In this document: positions 17,802 to 26,988 of the stretch, one piece after another
Layout: the number at the start of each line of letters is the position of its first letter
How positions within the stretch are numbered: the first letter of the stretch is position 1
Assembly (NCBI GenBank): GCA_023702235.1
Contig: JAMQCR010000001.1
Location: 2,232,001 to 2,296,000 of the forward strand
Direction: 5' to 3'
Source: Neobacillus pocheonensis
GTDB lineage: Bacteria; Bacillota; Bacilli; Bacillales; Cytobacillaceae
Length of the DNA stretch: 64,000 bases
The notes under the pieces: generated by a model
The model's input: only the letters and a program-made list of their open reading frames with translations
What the model was told of the DNA's origin: nothing
The model's database searches: none
Translations under genes and position numbers: made by a program

Positions 17802-19498
17802 TTAGCTTAATCCATACTCTTTAATTTTGTTATAAAGTGTTCCTCTAGATATACCGAGTAAATTGGCTGCTGCACTCTTGTTTCCATAAGTTTTACGTAA
17901 AGCTTCTTCAATCATCAATGCCTCTTCCTCTATAGGTAAAAGTTCCTTTAATGGAATTTCGTTTCGGCTTGTGACATTACTATTATTTTCGGAATTAGCA
18001 TCAATTATGTTTTTGGGAAGATGATTGAGTGTAATAATATTTTCATTATTAAGAAGAATAAAGCGTTCTACGATATTTCTGAGCTCACGGACATTTCCCG
18101 GCCAATCATAGTTCATTAATGCAGTCATAACTTTCGAATTAATTTTTGGAATCGGTTTCATATACTTAGAACTAAATTCTTGCACAAATTGTTGAACGAG
18201 TTTCATAATATCCTCTGTTCTTTTGTGTAAGGGAGGAATTTCAATATTTATTACAGTTAAACGGTAATAAAGGTTTTCGTTAAATTTCCCCTGCTTTGCT
18301 AATGCTTCTAATGACCTAGAAGTAGAAGCAATTACCCGTATCTGTGTTGTAATCAATTCCGTTCCACCTACTCGATAAAACGATTGATGTTCCAAGAAGT
18401 TTAGGAATTTTTCCTGAATATCGAGTGGCATTTTGTCAATTTCTGCAACAAACAAAGTTCCATTATACGCTTGTTCAATTTTCCCAGCTTGTCCAATTTT
18501 CTCAGATGTAAAAACCCCTTCTTGGTAACCGAATAATTCAGCCTCTAAAAGGCCAGAAGGAATAGCTGAACAATTAATAGTTACAAAAGGTCCAGTGTTT
18601 TTTGAACCGCCATAATGGATTGCTTGTGCTAACATCTCTTTGCCCGAACCTGGTTCTCCAGTTAATAGGACGGGAATATCAGTATAGGCGACTTTTTGCG
18701 CAACTTGTATTGCTTCTTGAATTTCTGAACTTGCTCCAATGATAGATGCAAAAGGTTTTTCTTGCTTAATAAGCAACGGTAACGATGAGTCAAGTTCCTC
18801 ATTTAATCGAACAATTCCAGTAATATCGCGCTCTGTTGCGATACCCCCAATAATTGTATTATCTTTTATAATTGGAGAAGCATTTATCAGTACGTGAGTT
18901 TCGTTATTGGGGCGATGATAAGCCCCGCGAACGGTGCGCCCCTCATTCAAAATCCGGTGCAATATAACAGAGTCAGCATGAAAATGCTCACCAATCTTTT
19001 GCCCGAGGATATTTTCGCGTTTAATCTTATACGTTCCCTCAGCTACAGTATTCCAGCAAATAACATTCCCTTCTTGATCTACAGCTGTGACTGCATCATT
19101 AATCGTTTCTGCCAATGTGTTAAAGTAAGCGGATAACTTCTTATTTTCCTTATCAAGCTGCTGAATCCATTGATTAGCAGTTATAATCCCGATAATATCC
19201 TCTTTTTCTTTATCCTTAATCAGGACTGCCGAATCCAATCTATTTTTGATGTAGATAGTTCAACGATTGTAGAGACAGTAGAAGAAAGCCAATTTACCTT
19301 TTCAATCCAATTGATTACAGGCAATGAATCATTATCTAATGCTACTAAGCTGCACTCACTACTTGCAATAATATAGTTGGTTCCCCCTGAAACAACAACA
19401 AAATCATACTCTAATAGTTTGTTTTTTATATGTATTAAAGATGTATGTGGTTCAACTAAAATAAAGGAGTTATCGAAATGAATTTGCTCATGTTGCAT
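17802..19498 (-). pseudogene. PAS-AAA+-Fis transcriptional regulator with degenerate sigma-54 contact loop, frameshifted
   Basis: The start is the ATG at 19498 behind AAAGGGGG. The domain order is a CBS-like N-terminus, PAS (TINDAVTAVDQEGNVICWN), AAA+ and a Fis-type HTH (SAAANLLGISRGTLYNKIKE). The frame slips at about 19232; one more A in an A-run restores TSKNRLDSAVLIKD. Compared with enhancer-binding proteins such as NtrC, RocR or PspF, key residues differ. GAFTGA reads GVFTSE, Walker B GTLFLDE reads GTLFVAE, and the FREDL arginine-finger region reads FNENL; Walker A (GEPGSGKE) is kept. It probably controls the neighbouring proline or amino-acid genes, but may not work through sigma-54. Confidence 0.82.
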
Positions 19499-19527
19499 AA
19501 AATAACCCCCTTTCACACTTTTACTTT

Positions 19528-19549
19528 ATTGTATCATAATTTATACAAT
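19528..19549. promoter_or_regulatory. Inverted repeat upstream of the PAS-AAA-Fis regulator
   Basis: ATTGTAT and ATACAAT form perfect 7-base arms with an 8-base centre, about 30 bases before the start codon. It overlaps a possible promoter region and could be an autoregulatory operator. Confidence 0.3.
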
Positions 19550-19662
19550 ATCATCTAGCGAAAGAGAAATAAACAAATGTGTTTAATTGAAAGATGAACA
19601 GTTTGAATATGATTCAAAAATCTATACTATTTATTGTTCTCGAAAATGAATAGATTGTTTTT

Positions 19663-20577
19663 TTAAAAAGTTTCATTAGAAAACATCTTTTTCTTACCAG
19701 GCTTTTTTGTTGACTCCTGAATAATAATGACAGCTACAATAACCATGATTATGCCAAGGTAATGCCAAAAATTTAACTTTTCATGGAAGACAAGAAAACT
19801 TAATAAGGATGCAATTACTGGTTCGACTGTTGCAATGATAGACGCTCGACTTGATTCTACTGTATGTAACCCTTTTGTATACAACATAAAAGCTAGCATC
19901 GTTGAAAGAAAACCGAGACCTAAAATATATGGCCAAACTTCAATATTTAAAAATAAAGGTAACACTGACCATATTCCACTGAAAGGAGTCACTGCAATAG
20001 CGGCAAAAACAAATGTATAAACAGTAACAGTTAACGAATCATATTTCCTAAGTGCAAATTTCCCAAATATACTGTACAGTGCATAAAAAAGTCCTGATCC
20101 AAGGCCAAGAATTAACCCATATAGAGAGATAGATTCATTGGTATTTGGAAAAATGCCAATAACAAATGAGCAACCAACAAATGTTATTATTAAAGCTGAA
20201 ACTTTTCGTGGTGTTAGCGATTCTTTAAATAGTATTCTTGAAAAAATAGTTACAAATGCTGGTGCTGTATATAGAAGAATAGCTGCAATTGAAATGGAGG
20301 TTTCCTGGATTGCATGAAAAAAACACCAATTAAAAAGTACAATGCTAAAAATGCCAGTTCCTATAAAATATTTACTATCTGATACTTGAATTTTTAAGAG
20401 ATTCCGATTCTTGAAAATGACATACAATACAAGAAAAAAAGATGCCGATAAAGAACGTATTGTTACGACCTGTATCGGTGTAAAACCTAGTTCATAAAGA
20501 TATGTTACAAAAATCCCAATAATTCCCCAGAAAGATGCTCCTATAACAATATACATATATGCTAATTTCTTATCCAT
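19663..20577 (-). CDS. EamA/DMT-family transporter
   Basis: This 304-residue protein has ten predicted membrane helices in two EamA repeats, the second opening with SLYGLILGLGSGLFYALYSI, and the conserved ATVEPVIASLLSFLVFHE near the C-terminus. The family exports amino acids, metabolites or their precursors. It lies between the regulator and the proline catabolic genes on the same strand, so amino-acid efflux is a reasonable inference. The basic tail TKKPGKKK is cytoplasmic. Confidence 0.88.
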   Translation of the reverse strand: MDKKLAYMYIVIGASFWGIIGIFVTYLYELGFTPIQVVTIRSLSASFFLVLYVIFKNRNLLKIQVSDSKYFIGTGIFSIVLFNWCFFHAIQETSISIAAILLYTAPAFVTIFSRILFKESLTPRKVSALIITFVGCSFVIGIFPNTNESISLYGLILGLGSGLFYALYSIFGKFALRKYDSLTVTVYTFVFAAIAVTPFSGIWSVLPLFLNIEVWPYILGLGFLSTMLAFMLYTKGLHTVESSRASIIATVEPVIASLLSFLVFHEKLNFWHYLGIIMVIVAVIIIQESTKKPGKKKMFSNETF

Positions 20578-20663
20578 TAATCTTCTCCTATAGTTACCTC
20601 TGTCGATTCCTATTATAACGGAATTTTAACAAAATTCACATATTGTAGATGGTTTTCCAAAAA

Positions 20664-20816
20664 TTATGATCCAACTAAACAATAATCATCAAAGTAAATT
20701 ACTTCGGTGAGGATTTTATAACCTTGAATTTCCTCGAAAACTTCTTTTGCTTCTTTTTCAGTGTCAAACTCAAACATTTTGAAGTTGTTCTTTAAATAGG
20801 CAGTGATGATCCACAT
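20664..20816 (-). CDS. Small hypothetical protein, 50 residues
   Basis: The ATG at 20816 follows GGAGGGGATTTTTC, a strong ribosome site. The product is soluble and acidic: MWIITAYLKNNFKMFEFDTE at the start, then KEAKEVFEEIQGYKILTEVIY. It looks like a compact alpha/beta protein of a size common in Bacillaceae. The position between the DMT transporter and the proline genes suggests a separate monocistronic unit. I do not recognise a family. Confidence 0.6.
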   Translation of the reverse strand: MWIITAYLKNNFKMFEFDTEKEAKEVFEEIQGYKILTEVIYFDDYCLVGS

Positions 20817-21113
20817 GAAAAATCCCCTCCAATTAAATGATTACTTTTTACTCCTTATTTCCATAGATTGAAAGAGAATTTTGCATTTTTTACTCATCCC
20901 AGGAAACACGAAGCCTCAGCCGATTTTTCTTATTCCAACCTTATATGCCACTAAAAGAATATCAACTCTTCCTATTTACAATAGATAAGCTAAATAACGA
21001 TAAACGGTAAGTAAGCCACGCTAATCTTGTTTTCTTCTTTACTTTCCCTAATAATAATCCCAATAAAAGATGTCTTTATCAATCATTACATTTCCTTATA
21101 ATCGTTCCATCAT

Positions 21114-22028
21114 TCACTTGGAGAAGAGTCCTTTAAGTGCAAAAGCTACATTTTGTGGTCTTTCTGCCAACCGGCGCATAAAATACCCAAACCAATCATT
21201 GCCAAAAGGAATGTATACACGCATTTTGTACCCTTCTTGAACCAAACTTAGTTGTATGTCTGTTCTAAATCCATATAACATCTGAAATTCAAATTGATCA
21301 TGTGGTATATTATTTTTTTGAGTGAATTCTTTTACTTTGGCAATAATATGGTGATCATGGGAAGCAATCGCCGTGTAGCTACCACTCAGCAAATGCTCTT
21401 CAATGATTCTTATATAATTTTCATCTACCTTCTCTTTCTCTTGATAAGCAACTTCAGAAGATTCTTTATAAGCTCCTTTGACTAAGCGAAGTGGAATCCC
21501 TTTTAACTCTTTCACATCCTGGTGAGCTCGAAATAAATAGGCTTGAATAACGGTTCCTACATTATCATATGTTTGACGTAATTCTCTCAGGATATCTAAT
21601 GTGATTTGGCAATGTGCATGATCTTCCATATCGATTCGGACAAAATTGTTGTGTTTTTTGGCTGTATCAAGAATTCGACACATGTTTCTTCACGCAAAAA
21701 TCCCGGTCTATATCCAGCCCCAGTTGAGTCATTTTAACAGATAAATTACTATTTACTCCGGCTTTTGCGATGGCTTCTAAGGTTTTTACATTATACTCTG
21801 TTGCTTCAGTCGCTTCTTCTCTACTTGAAACGAATTCACCTAAATGATCTAGTGTACAAACCAAACCCTTTTTATTTAATTCTTGAACTTTTTTAACGGC
21901 ACTCTCGATCGTATCTCCCGCCACCACTTGAGAAGCTCCAAATCAAAGGCCCATTTTTTCGCAGCCTTATTTAACCCTTTACTTTGGGAAGCGAAAAGAA
22001 AAACATTTTTTGAAACCTCTGCTAACAT
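21114..22028 (-). pseudogene. putB: Proline dehydrogenase, frameshifted twice
   Basis: FAD-dependent proline dehydrogenase oxidises proline to pyrroline-5-carboxylate at the membrane. The start ATG at 22028 lies behind AGGAGGG, and the full span of about 305 codons matches the short monofunctional Bacillus form. Signatures include VCTLDHLGE, VRIDMEDHAH, LRLVKGAYKE, ASHDHH, QFEFQMLYGFR and MRRLAERPQN. Breaks lie at about 21945 (KKWGLRFGASQVV interrupted) and about 21680, where one extra A in GAAAC splits FCVKNMCRIL. Both look like sequencing indels. It is followed upstream on the same strand by the P5C dehydrogenase, so the two act in sequence to turn proline into glutamate. Confidence 0.88.
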
Positions 22029-22111
22029 GAATGATCCCTCCTGAATGATATGTTCTTGTTTCTGAATTTAAAAATTCTATAAGGGGCAACTTAAAAAAGT
22101 TGCCCATTTTT

Positions 22112-23679
22112 TTAAAGTGTTTTACTAGTTGTTTTCGCTTGCATGTGAAGAAGAAGGTAATCGGGTCCTCCTGCCTTCGAGTCCGTTCCTGACATATTAA
22201 ACCCGCCAAACGGTTGGTACCCAACAATCGCTCCGGTACAACCGCGATTGAAATAAAGATTTCCTACATGGAATTCTTCTTGTGCACGCTCAATATGGTT
22301 ACAATTGTTTGTAATTAAAGCACCGGTTAAGCCATAATCCGTGTTGTTTGCAATCTCCAGCATATGATCAAAATTACGAGCCTTGCAAACAGCGAGAACC
22401 GGACCAAAGATTTCTTCCTGCATAAGTCGTGCTTTTTCATCCACATCGGCAATGATGGTTGGTTGAATAAAGTACCCATTGGAGTCGTCCCCTTCTCCGC
22501 CTGTCATCAATTTGCCTTCTTCTTTACCAATTTCGATATAGTTCATGATTTTATTGTACGACGCCTGGCTGATTACTGGTCCCATATAGGTATTAATATC
22601 TTCTGGACTGCCAACCGTTAATGTTTTGGTTAATGCGACTGCCTTTTCTAATACTTCATCATAAACATCTTGGTGTATCACTGCACGGGAACCGGCCGAA
22701 CACTTTTGTCCAGAGAATCCAAAGGCAGAGTATACAATCGAAAGGCCGCTAAATCCAAATCCGCGTCTTTATCGACGACAACTGTATCTTTTCCGCCCAT
22801 TTCGACGATCACACGCTTTAACCAAATTTGACCAGGATGTACCTTCGCTGCACGCTCATAAATGCGACATCCAACTTCACGGGAACCAGTGAAGGAGATG
22901 AAGCGAGTTTTCGGATGGTCAACAAGGTAATCACCTATTTCCGCACCTTCTCCTGGAATATAGTTCAGCACACCTCGAGGAAGACCTGCTTCTTCCATGA
23001 CTTCCACGAATTTCGCTGCCACTACCGGTGTATTGTCAGATGGTTTAAGAAGGACTGTGTTTCCCGCCACTATAGCCGCCGTTACCGTTCCTGCCATGAT
23101 TGCTAATGGGAAGTTAAACGGTGAAATTATGACGCCTACGCCAAGTGGTATGTATGAAAATTTGTTCGTTTCCCCCTCCCGGCTTTTTACCGGTACTCCA
23201 TCCTTTAATTGCATCATCTGACGGGCATAGAATTCAAGAAAGTCAATGGCTTCTGCTGTATCCGCATCAGCTTCTTTCCAAGGTTTCCCTGCCTCTTTGA
23301 CAAGGTAGCCGGAGAATTCATGTTTGCGGCAGCGAATGATCTCCGCAGCACGGAATAAGATGTCAGCTCGTTCTTCTGGATCTTGTTTTTTCCACGTTTC
23401 AAAGGTAGAAAGTGCGGCCTGCATCGCTTTTTCAGCTAATTCTTTATTTGCTTTGGAAACCGTCCCAATAACTTCTGTCTTATTACTCGGGTTAATCGAG
23501 ATCGTATGTTTATCTGTTTTAATACGTTCGCCTCCGATAATGAGCGGATACTCCTGACCTAATTGTGATTGGACTAACTTTAATGCTTCTTCAAATGAGT
23601 GTTTGTTTTCTTCGATTGTAAAATCGGTAAATGGTTCATGTTGATATGGTTTAATTATGTTCTTATATTCTGTAATCAT
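22112..23679 (-). pseudogene. rocA: L-glutamate gamma-semialdehyde (P5C) dehydrogenase, frameshifted once
   Basis: This enzyme oxidises glutamate semialdehyde to glutamate with NAD, the second step of proline and arginine catabolism. The span corresponds to about 522 codons, close to the family's 515. The N-terminal part has the cofactor segment [13 protein letters not shown] and FTGSREVG. The catalytic Cys lies in [11 protein letters not shown], reached only after a shift at about 22740-22750, and the C-terminal part ends with [20 protein letters not shown]. One indel explains the break. It precedes putB by 84 bases; together they form a put/roc-type unit. Confidence 0.9.
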
Positions 23680-23877
23680 GTGAATCTCTCCCTTTTCACT
23701 ATTATTCGAAAATTTTCAATATATATAATTTTCGGAGTTGATATAAATACATTATAATTCAACTTTTACACTTTTGTATATTATTTTTTCAAATTTGTTG
23801 AATTTATTTTTATCAATAAAACATAACTGTTCAATTAAAAAACAACATTGCACACATTTGTTCACATTCTTTATCCT

Positions 23878-23933
23878 TACTATATTAAAAAAACCTCGAA
23901 TTCTATTAAATTCGAGGTTTTTTTAATATAGTA
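23878..23933. terminator. Bidirectional terminator with perfect 25-bp arms
   Basis: Arms 23878-23902 and 23909-23933 are perfectly complementary around CTATTA. The core AAACCTCGAATT is flanked by runs of A and T, giving a T-run on both strands. It ends the leftward permease transcript. Confidence 0.88.
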
Positions 23934-23947
23934 GACTAGACTATTTA

Positions 23948-25357
23948 CTACTTTCTTTCTTTGTATTGAAGAGTCATTTGTACCTTTTTCTCTGGTAATA
24001 ATTGAGTTGGTCTTTTATTCTTGTTGATAAAGAAAGAACCGACAACAACCAAAGCAATGAGTCCCGTTAAATAGAATTGTGAACGCAGTGAATCAATAAA
24101 TGCCATCATGATAAAAAGAGTAATAATAACAAGTATAGTAGCGTATGTCAAATAAGGAAATAACCACATTTTTATTTTCAGTGCTTCAGGTTTTTCTTTT
24201 TCATATTTTCTTCTCAGACGCAGTTGGGAGAAGGCAATCACTAGATAAACAAGAAGCGCTACACCTCCGGAAGCATTGACTAAAAAGAGAAATATTTTAT
24301 CAGGAGATAGGTAATTAAAACCAACGCTAATATAAGAAATAACAGTACATCCTAAGATAGCATATAGTGGTACTCCCTTCTTGCTTACCTTTAAAAATAA
24401 ACGGGGCGCGTCACCACTTTGGCATAGAGAACAACATACGCGAGCTCGTATAAAGACCTGAATTCAAGCAAGAAAGTACGGCTGTCAAAACAATAAAGTT
24501 CATGATTTGAGCCGCAGCCGGTATGTTTAAAACATTAAGAACGGAAACAAAGGGATTTTTTAATAGAGTATGAGAATCCCACGGAAGAATAGTAACTAGA
24601 ACTAAAATGGATCCAAGATAAAAAATGATGATCCGATAAATAACACTGTTTGTCGCAACAGTAATGGCTTTTTCAGGATGTGCGGTTTCTCCAGCTGCGA
24701 TTGCTACAATCTCACTTCCCATAAAAGAGAACATAACAACAGCAATCCCTATAAATATCGAGCTTACTCCATTGGGCATAAATCCTCCTCTATGAAGAAG
24801 ATTAGTTGTCCCTGGCGAATGTACACCTGGTATAAGGCCGAATATAATGGCCCTCCAAGAATCAAAAATAAGACAATACTTACAACTTTGATAAGTGAAA
24901 ACCAATACTCAAACTCACCATATGATTTAACAGAATATAAGTTAGTAAGAGTTAATAAAAAAGTGAGGGCGAGGCTGACAGACCAAGATGGCAGAGAAGG
25001 AAACCAGTATTGAATGATGTTTGCACCCCCAATCGCTTCAACAGCAATGACGATTACCCAAAAAAACCAGTATAACCAGCCAATTGTATAGCCAGCCCAC
25101 GGCCCCAATGCTTCTCGGGCATACGTAGCGAAGGAACCACTGGTAGGATTGACGATTGACATTTCTCCCAGCATCCGCATCACCAAAACCACAAGAAGTC
25201 CTGCGAATACATACGAGAAAATGGACGCCGGTCCAGCTACGTTAATAAGAGAGCCACTCCCCACAAATAAACCGGCTCCTATGATTCCTCCCAGAGAAAT
25301 CATGGTAATATGACGAATTTTCAAGTCTTTCTTTAACTCAGTTTGTTGATGATTCAT
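23948..25357 (-). pseudogene. GabP-like amino-acid permease (APC superfamily), frameshifted
   Basis: This is a 12-helix amino-acid:H+ symporter of the AAT family. The reading is continuous over 470 codons apart from breaks at about 24800-24830 and 24420. Features are SLGGIIGAGLFVGSG in helix 1, MRMLGEMSIVNPTSGSF, GWLYWFFWVIVIAVEAIGG, SVKSYGEFEYWFSLIKV, IVAIAAGET and VLSCLNSGLYTSSRM. Length and motifs match GABA permease GabP most closely; proline or other amino acids are alternatives given the neighbouring put genes. A cre-like site lies 72 bases upstream. The gene ends at a strong bidirectional hairpin. Confidence 0.85.
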
Positions 25358-25679
25358 ATCCTACTCCTCCTCTTAAAATAAAAATCTATCCAGAAATAAT
25401 TGAAATTTTTTAGGATAGGAAAAACTACTGGAAACGTTTTCAATTTTAAGTACTTACTTCCTTAGAACGGTAATTCGATCTTGCAAGTTTAATATTCTTA
25501 AAATTTTATAAATATATAAAATTACAAATACATTTATACATATTTTATACACCTATGTTCACGTTTGTCAATTAGTTTAAGATATTTTTAAATATTTAAA
25601 CAATTTTGTTTATTTTATAGCGTCGTTTTATTATGGTTCATTTTTTTACTTTGTACTAAATATAAACAGTAAAGTTCGT
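25358..25679. promoter_or_regulatory. Permease upstream region with cre (CcpA) site
   Basis: TGGAAACGTTTTCA at 25429-25442 matches the cre consensus WTGNAANCGNWNNCW at 14 of 15 positions. It lies 72 bases before the permease start, consistent with carbon catabolite control. The rest is AT-rich with no frame. I saw no -12/-24 element here. Confidence 0.5.
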
Positions 25680-26453
25680 TCAAGTCTTACTATTCTCCAT
25701 TACTTTTTCGGTGAACCATGCTATTTTTTCCGATAGTTTCACCACTTCCCCAATTACAATCATGGCTGGATTCGCTAGTTGATTCCGTTTTACCACTTCT
25801 GTTATCGTTTCAAGGGTGCCAATAACAGTTCGTTGATTATCAGTTGTTCCTTGTTCAATGACAGCGATAGGTGTGCCAGGATCCTTTCCATAGGATTGCA
25901 GTTGGTTACATATATATGGAAGATGTTTGATTCCCATGTAGATAGCAAGCGTGTCCACACCTTTAGCTAAATAATCCCAGCGAATGTTATTCGGTGTGCC
26001 ATTCAAACAATGACCTGTGACCATCGCAAATGATCGGCTTAACTCTCGGTGGGTGACAGGAATTCCAGCATAAGCTGGAGCGGCAATTCCGGACGTAATG
26101 CCGGGAACCACTTCAAATTCAATTCCATGTTTAACCAACACTTCGGCTTCTTCACCGTGGCCAAAAACAAAAGGATCCCCGCCTTTTAAGCGAACGACCG
26201 TTTTACCCGCGAATGCTTTATCCACTAATAATTGGTGAATTGCGTCCTGGGCTACACAATGGTTGCCAGGAGCTTTACCGCAATAAATGACTTCAGCATC
26301 GGTCCTCCCGTATTCAAGCAACACCGGATTAACAAGTCGATCGTATAAAATAACATCTGCCTGTGCAAGGCATTTCATGGCTTTAACTGTAATTAATTCA
26401 GGATCACCGGGACCGGCGCCGACAATGTAGACTTTCCCCTTTTTTCGTTCCAT
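25680..26453 (-). CDS. nasF: Uroporphyrinogen-III C-methyltransferase (siroheme synthesis)
   Basis: This 257-residue SAM-dependent methylase makes precorrin-2 from uroporphyrinogen III, the branch point to siroheme. Signatures are VYIVGAGPGDPELITVKA, YDRLVNP, VVRLKGGDPFVFGHGEEA, VPGITSGIAAPAYAGIPVTHR and IYMGIKH. It is the single-domain SumT/CobA form without CysG oxidase domains. As the last gene of nasBCDEF it supplies the cofactor for the nitrite reductase NasD. The start ATG follows GGAG at a slightly long spacing. Confidence 0.93.
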   Translation of the reverse strand: MERKKGKVYIVGAGPGDPELITVKAMKCLAQADVILYDRLVNPVLLEYGRTDAEVIYCGKAPGNHCVAQDAIHQLLVDKAFAGKTVVRLKGGDPFVFGHGEEAEVLVKHGIEFEVVPGITSGIAAPAYAGIPVTHRELSRSFAMVTGHCLNGTPNNIRWDYLAKGVDTLAIYMGIKHLPYICNQLQSYGKDPGTPIAVIEQGTTDNQRTVIGTLETITEVVKRNQLANPAMIVIGEVVKLSEKIAWFTEKVMENSKT

Positions 26454-26649
26454 GTATTATCTTCGCTCCTCACTGATGATTACTTTGGTTTAATTTATCA
26501 CGATAAAACCTGCCTGTGCCCAAAAGCATATGATGCTGAAAAAAACTGTAAAGGAATTTTCGCTTAAATCCTTATGTGTTCAAAAACGAATATTCCTTTA
26601 CAGGAGGATGCCCAAAAACTTTTTATTGGGACAGCCTCTTTTCATACAA

Positions 26650-26973
26650 CTATTCAATTAACAGGTAAACTTCGTCTCCTTCTATCATTGTTTGATAGGT
26701 TTTTACACAGCCTGTATCTGGCTCTTGTACCTTTCCGTCATCCAAACATATCTTCCAATCGTGCATGGGACAAAAAACGAATTCACCGCTCACCATTCCT
26801 TCGCTCAATACCCCACCTTTATGAGGACAGCGGTTTTCAACGGCACGAACACTTCCGTTTGACAATCGGAATACCGCTACTTCTTTATCTCCAACACGAA
26901 CGGTCTTTCCTACACGTTCTGGAAGCTCACGGACAGAACCGATTGATAATTTTGTTAAGCCTTTGTTTATCAT
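26650..26973 (-). CDS. nasE: Nitrite reductase small subunit (Rieske)
   Basis: This 107-residue NirD-type protein has a Rieske [2Fe-2S] motif: CPHKGG (C49, H51) and CPMHDW (C68, H71). It passes electrons within, or stabilises, the NADH-dependent assimilatory nitrite reductase. The ATG lies behind AAAGGGGGAAGGG, 15 bases after the nasD stop, so the genes are co-transcribed. Confidence 0.93.
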   Translation of the reverse strand: MINKGLTKLSIGSVRELPERVGKTVRVGDKEVAVFRLSNGSVRAVENRCPHKGGVLSEGMVSGEFVFCPMHDWKICLDDGKVQEPDTGCVKTYQTMIEGDEVYLLIE

Positions 26974-26988
26974 ACAACCCTTCCCCCT

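Noticed and set aside
23680..25679. Sigma-54 promoters for the proline genes and permease
   Set aside because: I looked for TGGCAC-N5-TTGCA upstream of rocA and the permease and found no acceptable match.
26602..26640. Terminator between nasE and nasF
   Set aside because: The hairpin (GAGG..GCCCA with TGGG..CCTC) has its T-run on the plus strand, while the genes read leftward; evidence for termination of nas mRNA is weak.
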